Source: a virus. From it: 21,435 nt of DNA. The notes under the pieces are model-generated. The model was not told where the DNA came from and did not search any database. It saw only the letters and a program-made list of their open reading frames with translations. Shown here in pieces: positions 1-7,645 of this stretch; position 1 is the first letter of the stretch, and every line of letters starts with the position of its first letter. A program made the position numbers and the translations under genes. Location: positions 1 through 21,435 of IMG/VR virus record IMGVR_UViG_3300042868_007244; one strand, written 5' to 3'.

Positions 1-1251
1 GCCAGTTAGAAAACTAAAAGTCTGCGTCCTAGGGACTAAGTTGCTTGCTTGGATATAAATAGGCGCTGTGCCCTGTTGCGGATTTGCCGCAAGTGGTGTC
101 AACGCCACAAAGGGGAGTGAGACAGTAACCCCGCTATCCGAAGTAGTATCTATGCTGCCGCCAGAGTATTTTAGGCGTGGGATGACGATGCTTATGAATT
201 TTGTATCCGCGTCTAGGGCCTGTGTATTCTGCAATTGCAGTATAAGTTTGGATTCTGTCTCTTGGATAAACTTATCGAAAGCGGATGAACTTGAAAAAAG
301 AACGCTAATCTGCCCCGTTACTTCTACAAAACGTCCGAAGAAGATATTAGATACAGTTTCGGAGCCCACCGTCTGCGGCGCCAACATGCTGTTGTTGATC
401 GAAATTTCAGCCGCAGTAACCACGCCAAGGACATTGCTGCCTTCAAAGAGCGTGCCATTTATAGCTGTGTATGGCGTTGTTTGTGCGGCGTCCGCATATG
501 TAGAGGCAGTGCTTGTAGAGGAGAAAGAAGAAGCATCCCGGCCTATAAGATTGAAGGAAAGAGTAGCGAGGCCGGAAGCAGGCACAGAGAACGTGACCTG
601 ATTAACTCGGATACCCTTGAACTGCTGGTAGAGATTGAGGTCTGAGAGCCAACGTTCAACAGTAAAAGAACGATACGTGCCCTCAAGCGATGCTTTGCGC
701 CCTACCTCATACACACGATTGACGGCGACACTTGAAGAAGTAGAGGTAAGAGTCCCCGGCTCTACTTGGATTGTCGATGCGGAAACGCTAACTGCGGTAA
801 GATATACACCCGTTATACCAGCCACAGGCCCATTTGGAGAAGTAAGGTAGAAAACTTCGCCATCCCTGAAGCCGTTTGAAATCAGGTCATAGCCTGCGGT
901 TAGGCAGGTGATGCGGCTGTTCGCTGCATCAACACTCGCCGTAAACGCACTCGCGATAGGTGCCGCCGTCGCCCACGTTCCGCCTATGGCTGCTTCAAGC
1001 AGATCATCCCAAGACTGTTCTGAAACCTCGCCTACAATGTCCCCCGCTACACTCCTATATCCGTGGAATAGATTTTGTCGCACTCGGGACGAGAGCCTAG
1101 CGTCAGGTTGCCTAGTTTCTTTTTGTAGGTTGACGTTGAGATTTACGTCACGGATACGCTTAAACGGTTGGCCTACAGGCGTAGAGCCAAAGACGCTTTC
1201 CGCGACATAAGTATATTCGGCAAGCGAGCCTGCTGCGATACTACCGCTCAT
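1..1251 (-). CDS. Second tail tube (major tail) protein paralog, 3' end beyond window
   Basis: The frame is open from an ATG at 1251 to the window edge (417 codons, no stop), so the C-terminus is missing. The N-terminus MSGSIAAGSL is identical to that of the complete tail tube protein at 1637-2836. The two share long blocks, such as HGYRSV-GDIVGE-S-QSWDD, GTYRSFT-ERW and LYQQF-G-R-NQ, at roughly half identity by eye. Known family: siphophage tail tube proteins (Phage_tube_2-like), which stack as hexamers to form the tail lumen. The copy is already longer at its C-terminus than its paralog: the paralog stops soon after PLAAN-QGT, whereas this one continues for at least 20 residues. It may be a minor tube protein, a tube protein with an added C-terminal domain, or a diverging duplicate. 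It follows the small gene at 1284-1562. The Shine-Dalgarno is poor: a GGGGTGA lies about 14 nt from the ATG and a GAGG lies too close. Confidence 0.85.
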   Translation of the reverse strand, partial: MSGSIAAGSLAEYTYVAESVFGSTPVGQPFKRIRDVNLNVNLQKETRQPDARLSSRVRQNLFHGYRSVAGDIVGEVSEQSWDDLLEAAIGGTWATAAPIASAFTASVDAANSRITCLTAGYDLISNGFRDGEVFYLTSPNGPVAGITGVYLTAVSVSASTIQVEPGTLTSTSSSVAVNRVYEVGRKASLEGTYRSFTVERWLSDLNLYQQFKGIRVNQVTFSVPASGLATLSFNLIGRDASSFSSTSTASTYADAAQTTPYTAINGTLFEGSNVLGVVTAAEISINNSMLAPQTVGSETVSNIFFGRFVEVTGQISVLFSSSSAFDKFIQETESKLILQLQNTQALDADTKFISIVIPRLKYSGGSIDTTSDSGVTVSLPFVALTPLAANPQQGTAPIYIQASNLVPRTQTFSFLTG

Positions 1252-1283
1252 CGCCTCGCTTTTTCACCCCATCACTAAATATG

Positions 1284-1562
1284 TTAAAACCAAAGCCTGC
1301 GTGGATTTTGCGGGAAGACTTCCGAAGCCGCAAACGCAGAGTTCATATCGTTCTTCCAAGCCATGTTAACATGGTATCCTGGCAGAACAACAGGAAGGTC
1401 ATCCTCACTCTCTTGGTCAACCAGAGTGCCGATGTCGTCAATAGCGTCGCCTTCACTCGGGCACGGGACGCCTTCATGGAATTGAAAACCTGCGTCAAGG
1501 CAGGCCTGTAGAAAACCGTCTCTATCGTCAAAGCGATGGAAGGAGTATGAATACCCGCTCAT
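1284..1562 (-). CDS. Small conserved phage protein between two tail-tube genes
   Basis: A 92-residue acidic protein with no recognised catalytic domain. The C-terminal part, with LPGYHVNMAW and then PQNPRRLWF, resembles small proteins of unknown function often encoded beside phage tail genes; that is recollection of a pattern, not a database match. No signal peptide or membrane segment is visible. It sits between the two tail-tube paralogs, 32 bp upstream of the second one and downstream of a 14-bp hairpin. The ATG at 1562 has only a weak purine run upstream (GAAAAATAAAAT), so translation may be modest. Its place inside the tail operon suggests a tail role or a morphogenetic accessory role, but the function is unknown. 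Confidence 0.65.
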   Translation of the reverse strand: MSGYSYSFHRFDDRDGFLQACLDAGFQFHEGVPCPSEGDAIDDIGTLVDQESEDDLPVVLPGYHVNMAWKNDMNSAFAASEVFPQNPRRLWF

Positions 1563-1592
1563 ATTTTATTTTTCAAATCAAAGAGAGGCCTT

Positions 1593-1626
1593 GTCAACGG
1601 CAAAAGATTGCTCTTTTGCCGTTGAC
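1593..1626 (-). terminator. 14-bp perfect hairpin downstream of main tail-tube gene
   Basis: Arms at 1593-1606 and 1613-1626 (GTCAACGGCAAAAG and its exact complement) enclose a 6-nt loop. The hairpin lies 11 nt past the stop of the tail-tube gene. No clear U-tract follows on either strand, so it may be a weak or partial terminator, or an RNA-stabilising or processing hairpin that sets the ratio of the main tube protein to the genes downstream. Confidence 0.5.
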
Positions 1627-1636
1627 GAGGGCCTTA

Positions 1637-2836
1637 TTACGCGTTACCGCGCTGGATCGAGAGCGAAGACGTGCCTTGCGTGACGTTGGCTGCAAGGGGC
1701 TTCAGCGCCACGAAAGGCATGGTCACGGTGATGCCCGTGTCGGGGCTATCGTCCACGTCACCGCCGCTGTACTTGATACGGGGTAGAACGAGGGTTACAA
1801 ACTCAGTCGTGCTGTCGAGCGAATCCTTATTCTGAAGCCGCAGAATAAGTGTCGATTCCGTCTCGTTCACGAACTTGTTGTGCATGTCAGCATTGGTGAA
1901 CAAAATGGTAATCGTGCCGCTCACATCGGCAAATCGACCAAAAAGAAGGTCAGGCGTCACGTTGGCGCCAACTACCTGAGGCCCTGCCATGTTGTTGTTG
2001 ACAGTCAACTCGGCAGCGGTGACAAGGCCAAGAACAGCGCCGCCTTCATACAACTCGCCGTTGACAGCAGCAAAGGGGGTGGTCTGCGGTGCAGCGGTGT
2101 AGGTAGAAGCCACAGAAGATGCAGAGAACCCTGTGCCGTTCTGTCCGATAACACCGAACGTCACGCTTACTAGGCCAGAAGCCGGGATGGAAATGGTCAT
2201 CTGGTTCAAACGGACGCCACGGAACTGCTGGTATAGGCTGCGGTCTGTCAACCAACGCTCGATGGTGAAAGAGCGATAGGTAGTGCCGATGGCAACCTTG
2301 CGGCCTGCAACTGCAATAACAGCGGAAGCGGTAGCCGTGGTCCCGATAGTGCCGGGCTCAACCTCAATGGTGGACACGCCGACGCTCAGTGCGGTGAAGA
2401 AGCGATCAGTCAAACCCGCCACTGCGGGGGTTGCGGTGATTGCGAAAACGTCGCCAACGCGAACCCCAAGCGTCGGGAAGTTGGCTGAGCCTACCGTAAT
2501 GCGATTGGTGGCCGAGTTGGAAGCAACGCTGGTGAAAGGAGCCGAAGCGCCGGTTGCCCAAGTGCCGCCCATGATGGCTTCAATAAAGTCATCCCAAGAC
2601 TGCTGAGAAAGCTCACCAACAATGTCACCAGTGACAGAGCGATAGCCGTGGCGCACATCTTGGCGCATACGGTCAGAGCGACGCTCCTCCGACTGATAGG
2701 CTTCCTTCTGAAGATTGACCGAGAAACTTACGTCGCGAACGCGCTGAAAAGCCGAACTGACCGGGGTTGTGCCGAAAGTGACTTCAGCAACATAGCCAAT
2801 TTCGGTAAGTGAGCCCGCTGCAATTGAACCGCTCAT
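1637..2836 (-). CDS. Major tail tube protein
   Basis: A 399-residue complete protein of the Phage_tube_2-like family, which polymerises into the inner tail tube of long-tailed phages. Family-like features are the N-terminal GSLTEIGYVAEVTFGTTP, the DIVGELSQQSWDDF block and the C-terminal PFVALKPLAAN segment. The composition is rich in Ser/Thr/Val/Ala, as expected for a beta-rich structural protein, and no catalytic motif is seen. The start is certain: an AGGAG lies 6 nt before the ATG, the best ribosome site in this block, and a sigma70-like promoter lies just upstream, fitting high expression. It is immediately downstream of the tail terminator gene and upstream of a second diverged copy. Two tube paralogs in tandem are less usual than one. 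Confidence 0.88.
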   Translation of the reverse strand: MSGSIAAGSLTEIGYVAEVTFGTTPVSSAFQRVRDVSFSVNLQKEAYQSEERRSDRMRQDVRHGYRSVTGDIVGELSQQSWDDFIEAIMGGTWATGASAPFTSVASNSATNRITVGSANFPTLGVRVGDVFAITATPAVAGLTDRFFTALSVGVSTIEVEPGTIGTTATASAVIAVAGRKVAIGTTYRSFTIERWLTDRSLYQQFRGVRLNQMTISIPASGLVSVTFGVIGQNGTGFSASSVASTYTAAPQTTPFAAVNGELYEGGAVLGLVTAAELTVNNNMAGPQVVGANVTPDLLFGRFADVSGTITILFTNADMHNKFVNETESTLILRLQNKDSLDSTTEFVTLVLPRIKYSGGDVDDSPDTGITVTMPFVALKPLAANVTQGTSSLSIQRGNA

Positions 2837-2858
2837 GTTGTTCTCCTGAGAACTTAGG

Positions 2859-2879
2859 GCGGCAAAAATGCGTTGCCGC
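2859..2879 (-). promoter_or_regulatory. Leader hairpin upstream of major tail-tube gene
   Basis: A 7-bp inverted repeat, GCGGCAA (2859-2865) and TTGCCGC (2873-2879), has a 7-nt loop and lies between the candidate promoter and the AGGAG ribosome site at 2843-2847. No U-tract follows in the minus direction, so it is more likely a 5' leader structure that protects the message than a terminator. Confidence 0.4.
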
Positions 2880-2900
2880 TAAAAAATATATACCTTTCCA

Positions 2901-2930
2901 CGTATAATTGAATGGCTCCTAGCAAGTCAA
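2901..2930 (-). promoter_or_regulatory. Candidate sigma70-like promoter for tail-tube genes
   Basis: On the minus strand, TTGACT (complement of 2925-2930) is followed after 18 bp by TATACG (complement of 2901-2906). These match the -35 and -10 consensus at 5/6 and 4/6. It lies in the only sizeable gap of the tail block (89 bp), between the tail terminator stop and the strongly initiated tail-tube gene. It would give the major tail protein its own transcript. Confidence 0.5.
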
Positions 2931-2937
2931 TGCGTTG

Positions 2938-3348
2938 TTAAGTCGGGACGTAAGCAAACCAAGGAACAGTCAGTCGGATACGCCAGAACGGGCCTTCTCG
3001 GTCATTTGAGGCCATACTCGGCGTGGCTTCAATGTTGACTGAAATAGAGTCGCTTGTCACAGCTAGACCCCGATAGAAGTGCTGCCTAATCCTCTCCGCC
3101 AAGTCAGAAGCGGGGTTGGGGCCTTGATCTTGCGGCGCGTAAACGTCAACCTGATAGACGCCACTCTCGAAATCCATAGCGCTCTTATGGTTGGCGGCGG
3201 GGCGCGTTGGCGCAGGTAAGAAGTTCACCCGCAAATGGATTTCCGTGGTCTTGGGCGTAAAAGACACATTCTCCCACGCCACACTAGGAAGCGAAGAAAG
3301 GCTGTTGAGACGCGCGTTTAGGGCATTGCGGATTGACTTCAAACTCAT
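2938..3348 (-). CDS. Tail terminator / tail completion protein (DUF4128-like)
   Basis: A 136-residue protein resembling the DUF4128/phage tail terminator family. These proteins form a ring that stops tube polymerisation and joins the tail to the head. Supporting features are the short N-terminal helix (SLKSIRNALNARL), the PTTEIHLRV-type strand, the YQVDVYAPQDQG core, the helix ASDLAERIRQHF and a C-terminal RLTVPWFAY strand. It starts in an ATGA overlap with the stop of the gp10-like gene and has AGGACAG upstream. Position fits the usual order of connector, closure, gp10, terminator, tube. Confidence 0.8.
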   Translation of the reverse strand: MSLKSIRNALNARLNSLSSLPSVAWENVSFTPKTTEIHLRVNFLPAPTRPAANHKSAMDFESGVYQVDVYAPQDQGPNPASDLAERIRQHFYRGLAVTSDSISVNIEATPSMASNDREGPFWRIRLTVPWFAYVPT

Positions 3349-3848
3349 CGAACTGTCCTAGCCGCGCGGGCCGCATTGGAGACGAGAGAGGGCCACGCCT
3401 TGGCATTGACGCGCATCATGCCATAAGGCGCTTGGAAAGAAAATCCGGAGGGGAGCGTCTTGTTTCGGAAATCATCTGGTATTTCATACCTACCAAATTC
3501 CAATGTGCCGATATAACCCACCGTGTTGACGAGGTAGAGCGTCGTGTGGACACGCGGAGAATATAAGGCATATGTGCCCGCAGCGTTACGAGAAGTCGCA
3601 TCTCCCGTGGGGTCTAGCGGCGTATTATTTGAACTAAGATTAGTGTCAAACCCTGCAATCCAACCGCCGCGTGCCCGGCCTACGCTGCTGGGGTCGTGCA
3701 GCCAAGACTTACCCTTAGGGCCATACTCTAGGTCAATCGGCGTGGCTTTGATGATATTTGTCGCAAGTTTAGTCGCGGCGCCGGAAACCGTTCGAGCAAG
3801 TCGGCGTTCCGTCCTTTGGGCGAACTTAGCGACTTGCTCTGCGAACAT
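3345..3848 (-). CDS. HK97 gp10-like neck/tail completion protein
   Basis: A 167-residue protein with the layout of gp10-like neck proteins: a long basic N-terminal helix (residues 1-35), a loop with GGWIAGFDT, then TLYLVNTVGYIGTLEFGR and a C-terminal QAPYGMMRVN segment ending in an alanine/arginine helix. The family acts in head-tail joining or tail maturation. The ATG overlaps the stop of the head closure gene (TAATG) with no good Shine-Dalgarno, so translation is probably coupled to it. Its own stop overlaps the start of the tail terminator gene. Assignment rests on motif recognition and gene order. Confidence 0.7.
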   Translation of the reverse strand: MFAEQVAKFAQRTERRLARTVSGAATKLATNIIKATPIDLEYGPKGKSWLHDPSSVGRARGGWIAGFDTNLSSNNTPLDPTGDATSRNAAGTYALYSPRVHTTLYLVNTVGYIGTLEFGRYEIPDDFRNKTLPSGFSFQAPYGMMRVNAKAWPSLVSNAARAARTVR

Positions 3849-4225
3849 TATTTTTGAGCCAAAAGCCGATACATCACAACCGTGCCACTCTCAGGTATGG
3901 CCTGCACCCTTGTGATTTTATAAGGCTCGGTAGTTGATACCGGGGAGCCGATTGTCATTCCTGGCTTTGGTGCAAACGCCGCCCCGCTTGCAGTCAAATA
4001 GATTTCAACCTCTGAGGTTTCAGCAAACTCGGGGTCATCAAAACGACTATCACGCGAAAAAGATTTTCCGCGTAAATCTTGTGTGGCCGTGCTTGCCGTG
4101 ACTGACCCTGTTGACGGGGTGAAAACCTGATCGCTCCGTTTCGTGACTCGGAAAACGTCGCCATATTTCTGAAGTAGGCGAAGACCAGTTCCGTCGCGAA
4201 GCCGTTCGAAGATACTAGCGCTCAT
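3848..4225 (-). CDS. Head closure / head-tail adaptor protein
   Basis: A 125-residue protein from the ATG at 4225; the frame stays open 12 codons further upstream. I chose 4225 because it forms an ATGA overlap with the connector stop and has AGGA just upstream. It is mainly beta-strand, with the C-terminal PYKITRVQAIPESGTVVMYRLLAQ typical of small SPP1 gp16-like stopper or closure proteins. No enzymatic motif is seen. The function is inferred from size, predicted fold and the slot between the connector and the gp10-like gene; a specific family is not certain. Confidence 0.6.
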   Translation of the reverse strand: MSASIFERLRDGTGLRLLQKYGDVFRVTKRSDQVFTPSTGSVTASTATQDLRGKSFSRDSRFDDPEFAETSEVEIYLTASGAAFAPKPGMTIGSPVSTTEPYKITRVQAIPESGTVVMYRLLAQK

Positions 4226-4713
4226 GTCCTGACGATCTGTGGGAAACCGAGGGGTTGGCAAATAGGCTTTAGGATGAACTCGATATCCCGAAACAGAGTC
4301 ACAGACCTTGCCCTAGAATCATACTTCACACGGATAGGCCCGATCTGTTCTTCAAGAACGGAATCATTTCGCGTCAGGTCAGGAATGAGATTTTCTCCAT
4401 CACGGGACCGTAGTGCTAAAGCGCATACTGCATCTTTTAATTCTTTTGGAAGTTCACTTTCATCAACTGTCCATCCGTCCCGGCGAACAGCATAAGCGCG
4501 GGGCCAAGAAAGGGCCTGATTTTCCGTTTTCTTGAGCCCGATCCAGCGCTCATAATACGCGCCTTCGATATACCGCATAGCCTTCATGATATCAGCGTCC
4601 GCCGATACCGGGGGAGCGAGGCCATAGAGACGTGCGTACGCTGCAACGTCCGCGCCAAGAACGTAGGTCTGTGAATTGGTTTTACCCGAACCATCTTCAA
4701 GAATAAGAGCCAT
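4222..4713 (-). CDS. Head-tail connector, DnaT-like family
   Basis: A 163-residue protein. The N-terminus MALILEDGSG, then NSQTYV--ADVAAYARL, then MRYIEGAYYERWIG and a tryptophan-proline motif (LSWPRAYA), match the phage 'putative DnaT-like' connector family. Despite that name, these proteins sit beneath the portal as adaptors. The ATG at 4713 is preferred over an in-frame GTG at 4722 because family members begin MALI-EDG; a GGAAG lies just upstream of it. The stop overlaps the next gene by 4 nt. Portal, major capsid and terminase genes are not in the window, so the connector genes are separated from the rest of the head genes by the glycosyltransferase cassette. Confidence 0.72.
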   Translation of the reverse strand: MALILEDGSGKTNSQTYVLGADVAAYARLYGLAPPVSADADIMKAMRYIEGAYYERWIGLKKTENQALSWPRAYAVRRDGWTVDESELPKELKDAVCALALRSRDGENLIPDLTRNDSVLEEQIGPIRVKYDSRARSVTLFRDIEFILKPICQPLGFPQIVRT

Positions 4714-4745
4714 GACTTCCACCCCATCCGAAGGTTCGGGTTATA

Positions 4746-5489
4746 TCAATTTCCACCAGACTTTACAAAGGCATCTCGTTCGGCAAGCCAGATAGCATCT
4801 GCTTCAGGTGAAATGGTGTTGCCCATCCAAGGGCCGCCTAGCGTATAGTGCGCAATCTTCGCAGTTTGGATATCATACCCAGGCTCACCAATAAGGGCAT
4901 TCCACTCTCGTGGTAGCGCGCCAATATGCTTGTCAGGGTTTTTGATCCAGTCAAACCTATGTAAATCTCGCCCAGGCACAGAATTGATATGGGCAAGGTT
5001 CAAGCAATCATTCGCAAAATGATTGCAGTTGAAGGCCATGACTGAGGACCAATTTTTGAAACTATAGTGCGTCTGAATCTGTCCGTCCATCTTTAGCATA
5101 GTGGATGGGTTATACTCGTGCTTGACGCACATCACTGCATACTTGCTTTCTAGCAAGTCAAACAATTTCGCAATGTCCTCCAAGAACAGAACATCGCAAT
5201 CGACAAAGATGGCCCATCCGGCATAGCCATATTTTGCCCTGTGCAGGATGGGAGTCAAAAACCGGCTGATCGCGAACTCTGTAGACTGCGGGGCTTCTGA
5301 GATCACGTCCCACAGTTTGCCCTCTCGCGTTTCAGTCTGTCGCCAGATCATCCCTTGATCGCGCAAGTCATCAATTTTGAGAGGGACAACGCTAACGGGC
5401 ACAGAGGCCCGCCGCTTCAAACTGAACTCTGCGACCTTATACGCTTCGACTTCTCGGCTGTCGTAGCCCATATAAACGGTCGGCACCAT
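4746..5489 (-). CDS. Glycosyltransferase, GT-A fold (DxD)
   Basis: A 247-residue protein. The metal- and sugar-nucleotide-binding DxD motif is FVDCDVLF (Asp97 and Asp99), which follows an N-terminal beta-alpha segment starting VPTVYMGYDSRE. A late His-Tyr (AKIAHYTLGGPW) resembles the C-terminal metal-ligand His of GT8-like enzymes. The start at 5489 overlaps the methyltransferase stop (TAATG); an in-frame ATG three codons upstream is less likely. It forms a tight cassette with the FkbM methyltransferase and a second glycosyltransferase. The donor sugar and acceptor cannot be read from the sequence. Plausible acceptors are virion proteins or host surface glycans. Confidence 0.8.
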   Translation of the reverse strand: MVPTVYMGYDSREVEAYKVAEFSLKRRASVPVSVVPLKIDDLRDQGMIWRQTETREGKLWDVISEAPQSTEFAISRFLTPILHRAKYGYAGWAIFVDCDVLFLEDIAKLFDLLESKYAVMCVKHEYNPSTMLKMDGQIQTHYSFKNWSSVMAFNCNHFANDCLNLAHINSVPGRDLHRFDWIKNPDKHIGALPREWNALIGEPGYDIQTAKIAHYTLGGPWMGNTISPEADAIWLAERDAFVKSGGN

Positions 5490-6193
5490 TAGTCCCACCC
5501 AAGAATAAAATCGTCAACGACGCGCTGCTTAACTGTGGCGCCCCAAGACAAAAGCAGATCGAGTGCCGCGTACTGCTTCCACTCGAAGATATCCCACGGC
5601 TTTTGCTCGATACAAATAATAGGCTTGCATCGCCGGATTGTGCCCTCAGCGCCAAGAACGATGGGATATTCATACCCCTCAACGTCCATCTTGATCGCAC
5701 TTACAAAAGGGTGGTTCTCCGCATCGAGCGTAGTTAAGGGCACCGTGTAGTTGATCGAAGATGCCTCTCGCTTTGCGGCATCTTGCGAAGCGACATGGGT
5801 GCCCGCCGTAACGTCGGGGCGATACTCCATGACTACCTCGCCAATCGTATTACCTAGAGCAACCCGCCGCAGTTCGACGTTCGACGTGGGCTTCTCTGGA
5901 TGCTCGATGGTATTGAGCATGAAGCACCGTTGGTTGATCTCGATAGGCTCGTAGGCCACAACACGGTCAAAAGCACGGGCGAAGTGCATAGACCACATGC
6001 CAACATTCCCACCTACGTCCAGCACTAGGCTGCGTCGGTTTGAAGGCGTGTGGTTGAGCATAGCTACGAGGGTGTGAAGCTGGTAACTCCCCTCGCCCTT
6101 GCTGTTCTGCTTAGCAGCGCCTTCAAGGAAAGGCAGAAGGTGTTCCTCTGTGGCGGGGAGCCAAATCCCCGCCACCTTCTTGATATCTGTCAT
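5489..6193 (-). CDS. FkbM-family SAM-dependent methyltransferase
   Basis: A 234-residue protein with the SAM-binding motif I LDVGGNVG (residues 58-65), the acidic motif II VAYEP (79-83) and the FkbM signature IKMDVEGYE (167-175), which holds the conserved Asp-Glu pair. Family knowledge: FkbM enzymes mostly O-methylate sugars or polyketide hydroxyls. Lying between two glycosyltransferases with 1-nt overlaps on both sides, it probably methylates the glycan they build. No membrane or export signal is visible, so it would act in the cytoplasm. Confidence 0.87.
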   Translation of the reverse strand: MTDIKKVAGIWLPATEEHLLPFLEGAAKQNSKGEGSYQLHTLVAMLNHTPSNRRSLVLDVGGNVGMWSMHFARAFDRVVAYEPIEINQRCFMLNTIEHPEKPTSNVELRRVALGNTIGEVVMEYRPDVTAGTHVASQDAAKREASSINYTVPLTTLDAENHPFVSAIKMDVEGYEYPIVLGAEGTIRRCKPIICIEQKPWDIFEWKQYAALDLLLSWGATVKQRVVDDFILGWD

Positions 6194-6978
6194 CAGGCTT
6201 GCACCACCACATCAGAACTGTATGAAGCGCCCGCCTGCTTGCGTGCACCCTTCAAATGATCCACATACCCACGCCAATCAGAATTGACGATGGGGTGGCT
6301 TGTATTGAACGAGAGATCGTCTCCGAGATTGACGGCGCGCACCATGCCATCCTTCACCCCACCTGCCACAAGTGTATCGAACACATGGCAATCCGTCCAA
6401 GCGGGCAAACGGAAAACTTGGTCCTCAACATAGACCTGCCAGAAGATGCGGAGCATCGCCACGACATTGGCGTTGTTGACGCGGAACATAAGGATGCCCG
6501 CTTCTGTATGGTTATTGTTGCGAGGAAAATGCCCGATGTGTGCCCAGGTCGGGAACTTATCAACCAAGAACGCATCCGTAAGGGGCGTCTTGAATACCGT
6601 GTCCCCGTCAAACCAGACCAAGACTTCAGGCTGATCCTTCAAATCCAGTGCGCTAAAGATGCGGAGGGCCGCAGCAATCGCAGCGGGCTTATGGGAAAAC
6701 TTCACCGCGTCAAAACGATAGTCGTAGGTGCGCCCAAAGCGACCATGGACTACGGGGGAATTGTGCCGCGCCTTGAACTCCGTAAGGCTTGTTGCTTCCT
6801 CGTCCAGAGCGAAGAACTTCACAAGCGGAGTGTCTTCGGTATCGTGAAGAAGGGCCGTATCACTGAAAACCCAAAGTTGAGAATCGGCTAGTGGATTGGC
6901 GAGGTATGATTCAATCATATTCCTGCCATACGCCTCGTAGCCCTCTTGGCTAAAGGACGTAATCGCTAGATACTTCAT
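6193..6978 (-). CDS. Glycosyltransferase, GT-A fold, second of the cassette
   Basis: A 261-residue protein with the N-terminus KYLAITSFSQEGYEAYG and the metal-binding motif VWFDGDTVF (Asp124 and Asp126). A late WTDCHVFD segment may supply substrate-binding acids. It is only distantly like the other glycosyltransferase of the cassette, so the two probably make different linkages. It starts at an ATG with AGAGG 7 nt upstream and is the first gene of the cassette. Its stop overlaps the methyltransferase start (TGATG). Function as a sugar transferase is well supported; the acceptor is unknown. Confidence 0.8.
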   Translation of the reverse strand: MKYLAITSFSQEGYEAYGRNMIESYLANPLADSQLWVFSDTALLHDTEDTPLVKFFALDEEATSLTEFKARHNSPVVHGRFGRTYDYRFDAVKFSHKPAAIAAALRIFSALDLKDQPEVLVWFDGDTVFKTPLTDAFLVDKFPTWAHIGHFPRNNNHTEAGILMFRVNNANVVAMLRIFWQVYVEDQVFRLPAWTDCHVFDTLVAGGVKDGMVRAVNLGDDLSFNTSHPIVNSDWRGYVDHLKGARKQAGASYSSDVVVQA

Positions 6979-6993
6979 AGTGCGCCTCTGATT

Positions 6994-7206
6994 TTAGATC
7001 GGTTCGTCGGACTGCGGTGCGGGGACAGGATAGACTTCAGGCTCTGGCTCAGGCTCTGGCTCGGGCTTGGGCTTCGCCTTCGACTTTGGCATTGCCTTGA
7101 CGCTGGACCGCACTTGCCCCACAAGGTCGCGCAAAGCCATGTGCCGGGCGGCTTCCTCGCACAGCGTATTCAACGCCGTAGCGTCAACAATTACTCGATT
7201 GCTCAT
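6994..7206 (-). CDS. Small protein with Lys-Pro/Glu-Pro repeat tail
   Basis: A 70-residue protein. Residues 1-38 look helical (RVIVDATALNTLCEEAAR). Residues 40-60 form a KPKPEPEPEPEPE run like the rigid Pro-rich linkers of TonB. The coding DNA contains a 12-bp direct repeat (7038-7049 and 7050-7061). The start overlaps the upstream stop (ATGA), with GAGG 4 nt before it. No function is recognised. It could be a small virion or head-assembly protein; no membrane anchor is seen, which argues against a TonB mimic. Confidence 0.6.
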   Translation of the reverse strand: MSNRVIVDATALNTLCEEAARHMALRDLVGQVRSSVKAMPKSKAKPKPEPEPEPEPEVYPVPAPQSDEPI

Positions 7207-7637
7207 AGAACCTCATCACTGATTGACTTCGGCTTTCGACCGGGTTTGCCCTTGACCTTCACCACTTGGCTGCCGCCAATGACGGGCACTTCGCGCGTTT
7301 CAATTTCGGCTTCCTCCGGTGCCTCTACGGGGTCAGAGATAGCGGTTGTGAACTCGCTCTCTTTGGGGTCGTAGGTTGTGATCGTAAGGCCCGAACGTGC
7401 TTCGAAGGCACGTTGCGGGTCGGCGTATGCGGGCGAGTTGGGGTTGTGCTTGCGATCTTCTTCGATACGCTCTTGCTGCCGTTCCAGCGCCACCATAGCA
7501 TCCGGGGCTGAACCTCCGCGCATGGAGACAAGTTGCCATCCTGACCAAGCACTGAGGTTATCAGCATACTTGGTCTGATTGACAATCTTTGTTCGACCTG
7601 TCGCCTTATGGCGTAACTTCACTGTCGGCAGTTGCAT
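7203..7637 (-). CDS. Phage protein of unknown function with basic C-terminal tail
   Basis: A 144-residue protein from the ATG at 7637, chosen over an in-frame start 16 codons upstream because AGAGGGTG lies just before it and the longer form would overlap the previous gene. The N-terminal part (VKLRHKATGRTKIVNQTKYADNL) looks like a short beta-hairpin domain. The middle is charged and probably disordered. The C-terminus GKPGRKPKS is a basic, AT-hook-like patch that could touch DNA. It is cotranscribed with three other small unknown genes downstream of phoH. No family is recognised. Confidence 0.6.
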   Translation of the reverse strand: MQLPTVKLRHKATGRTKIVNQTKYADNLSAWSGWQLVSMRGGSAPDAMVALERQQERIEEDRKHNPNSPAYADPQRAFEARSGLTITTYDPKESEFTTAISDPVEAPEEAEIETREVPVIGGSQVVKVKGKPGRKPKSISDEVL

Positions 7638-7645
7638 GTCACCCT

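Noticed and set aside
68-601. 177-codon plus-strand ORF
   Set aside because: It is antisense to the second tail-tube gene, whose reading frame is open across the whole stretch and clearly homologous to its neighbour.
6256-6891. 211-codon plus-strand ORF
   Set aside because: It is fully antisense to a well-supported glycosyltransferase and shows no motif or ribosome site.
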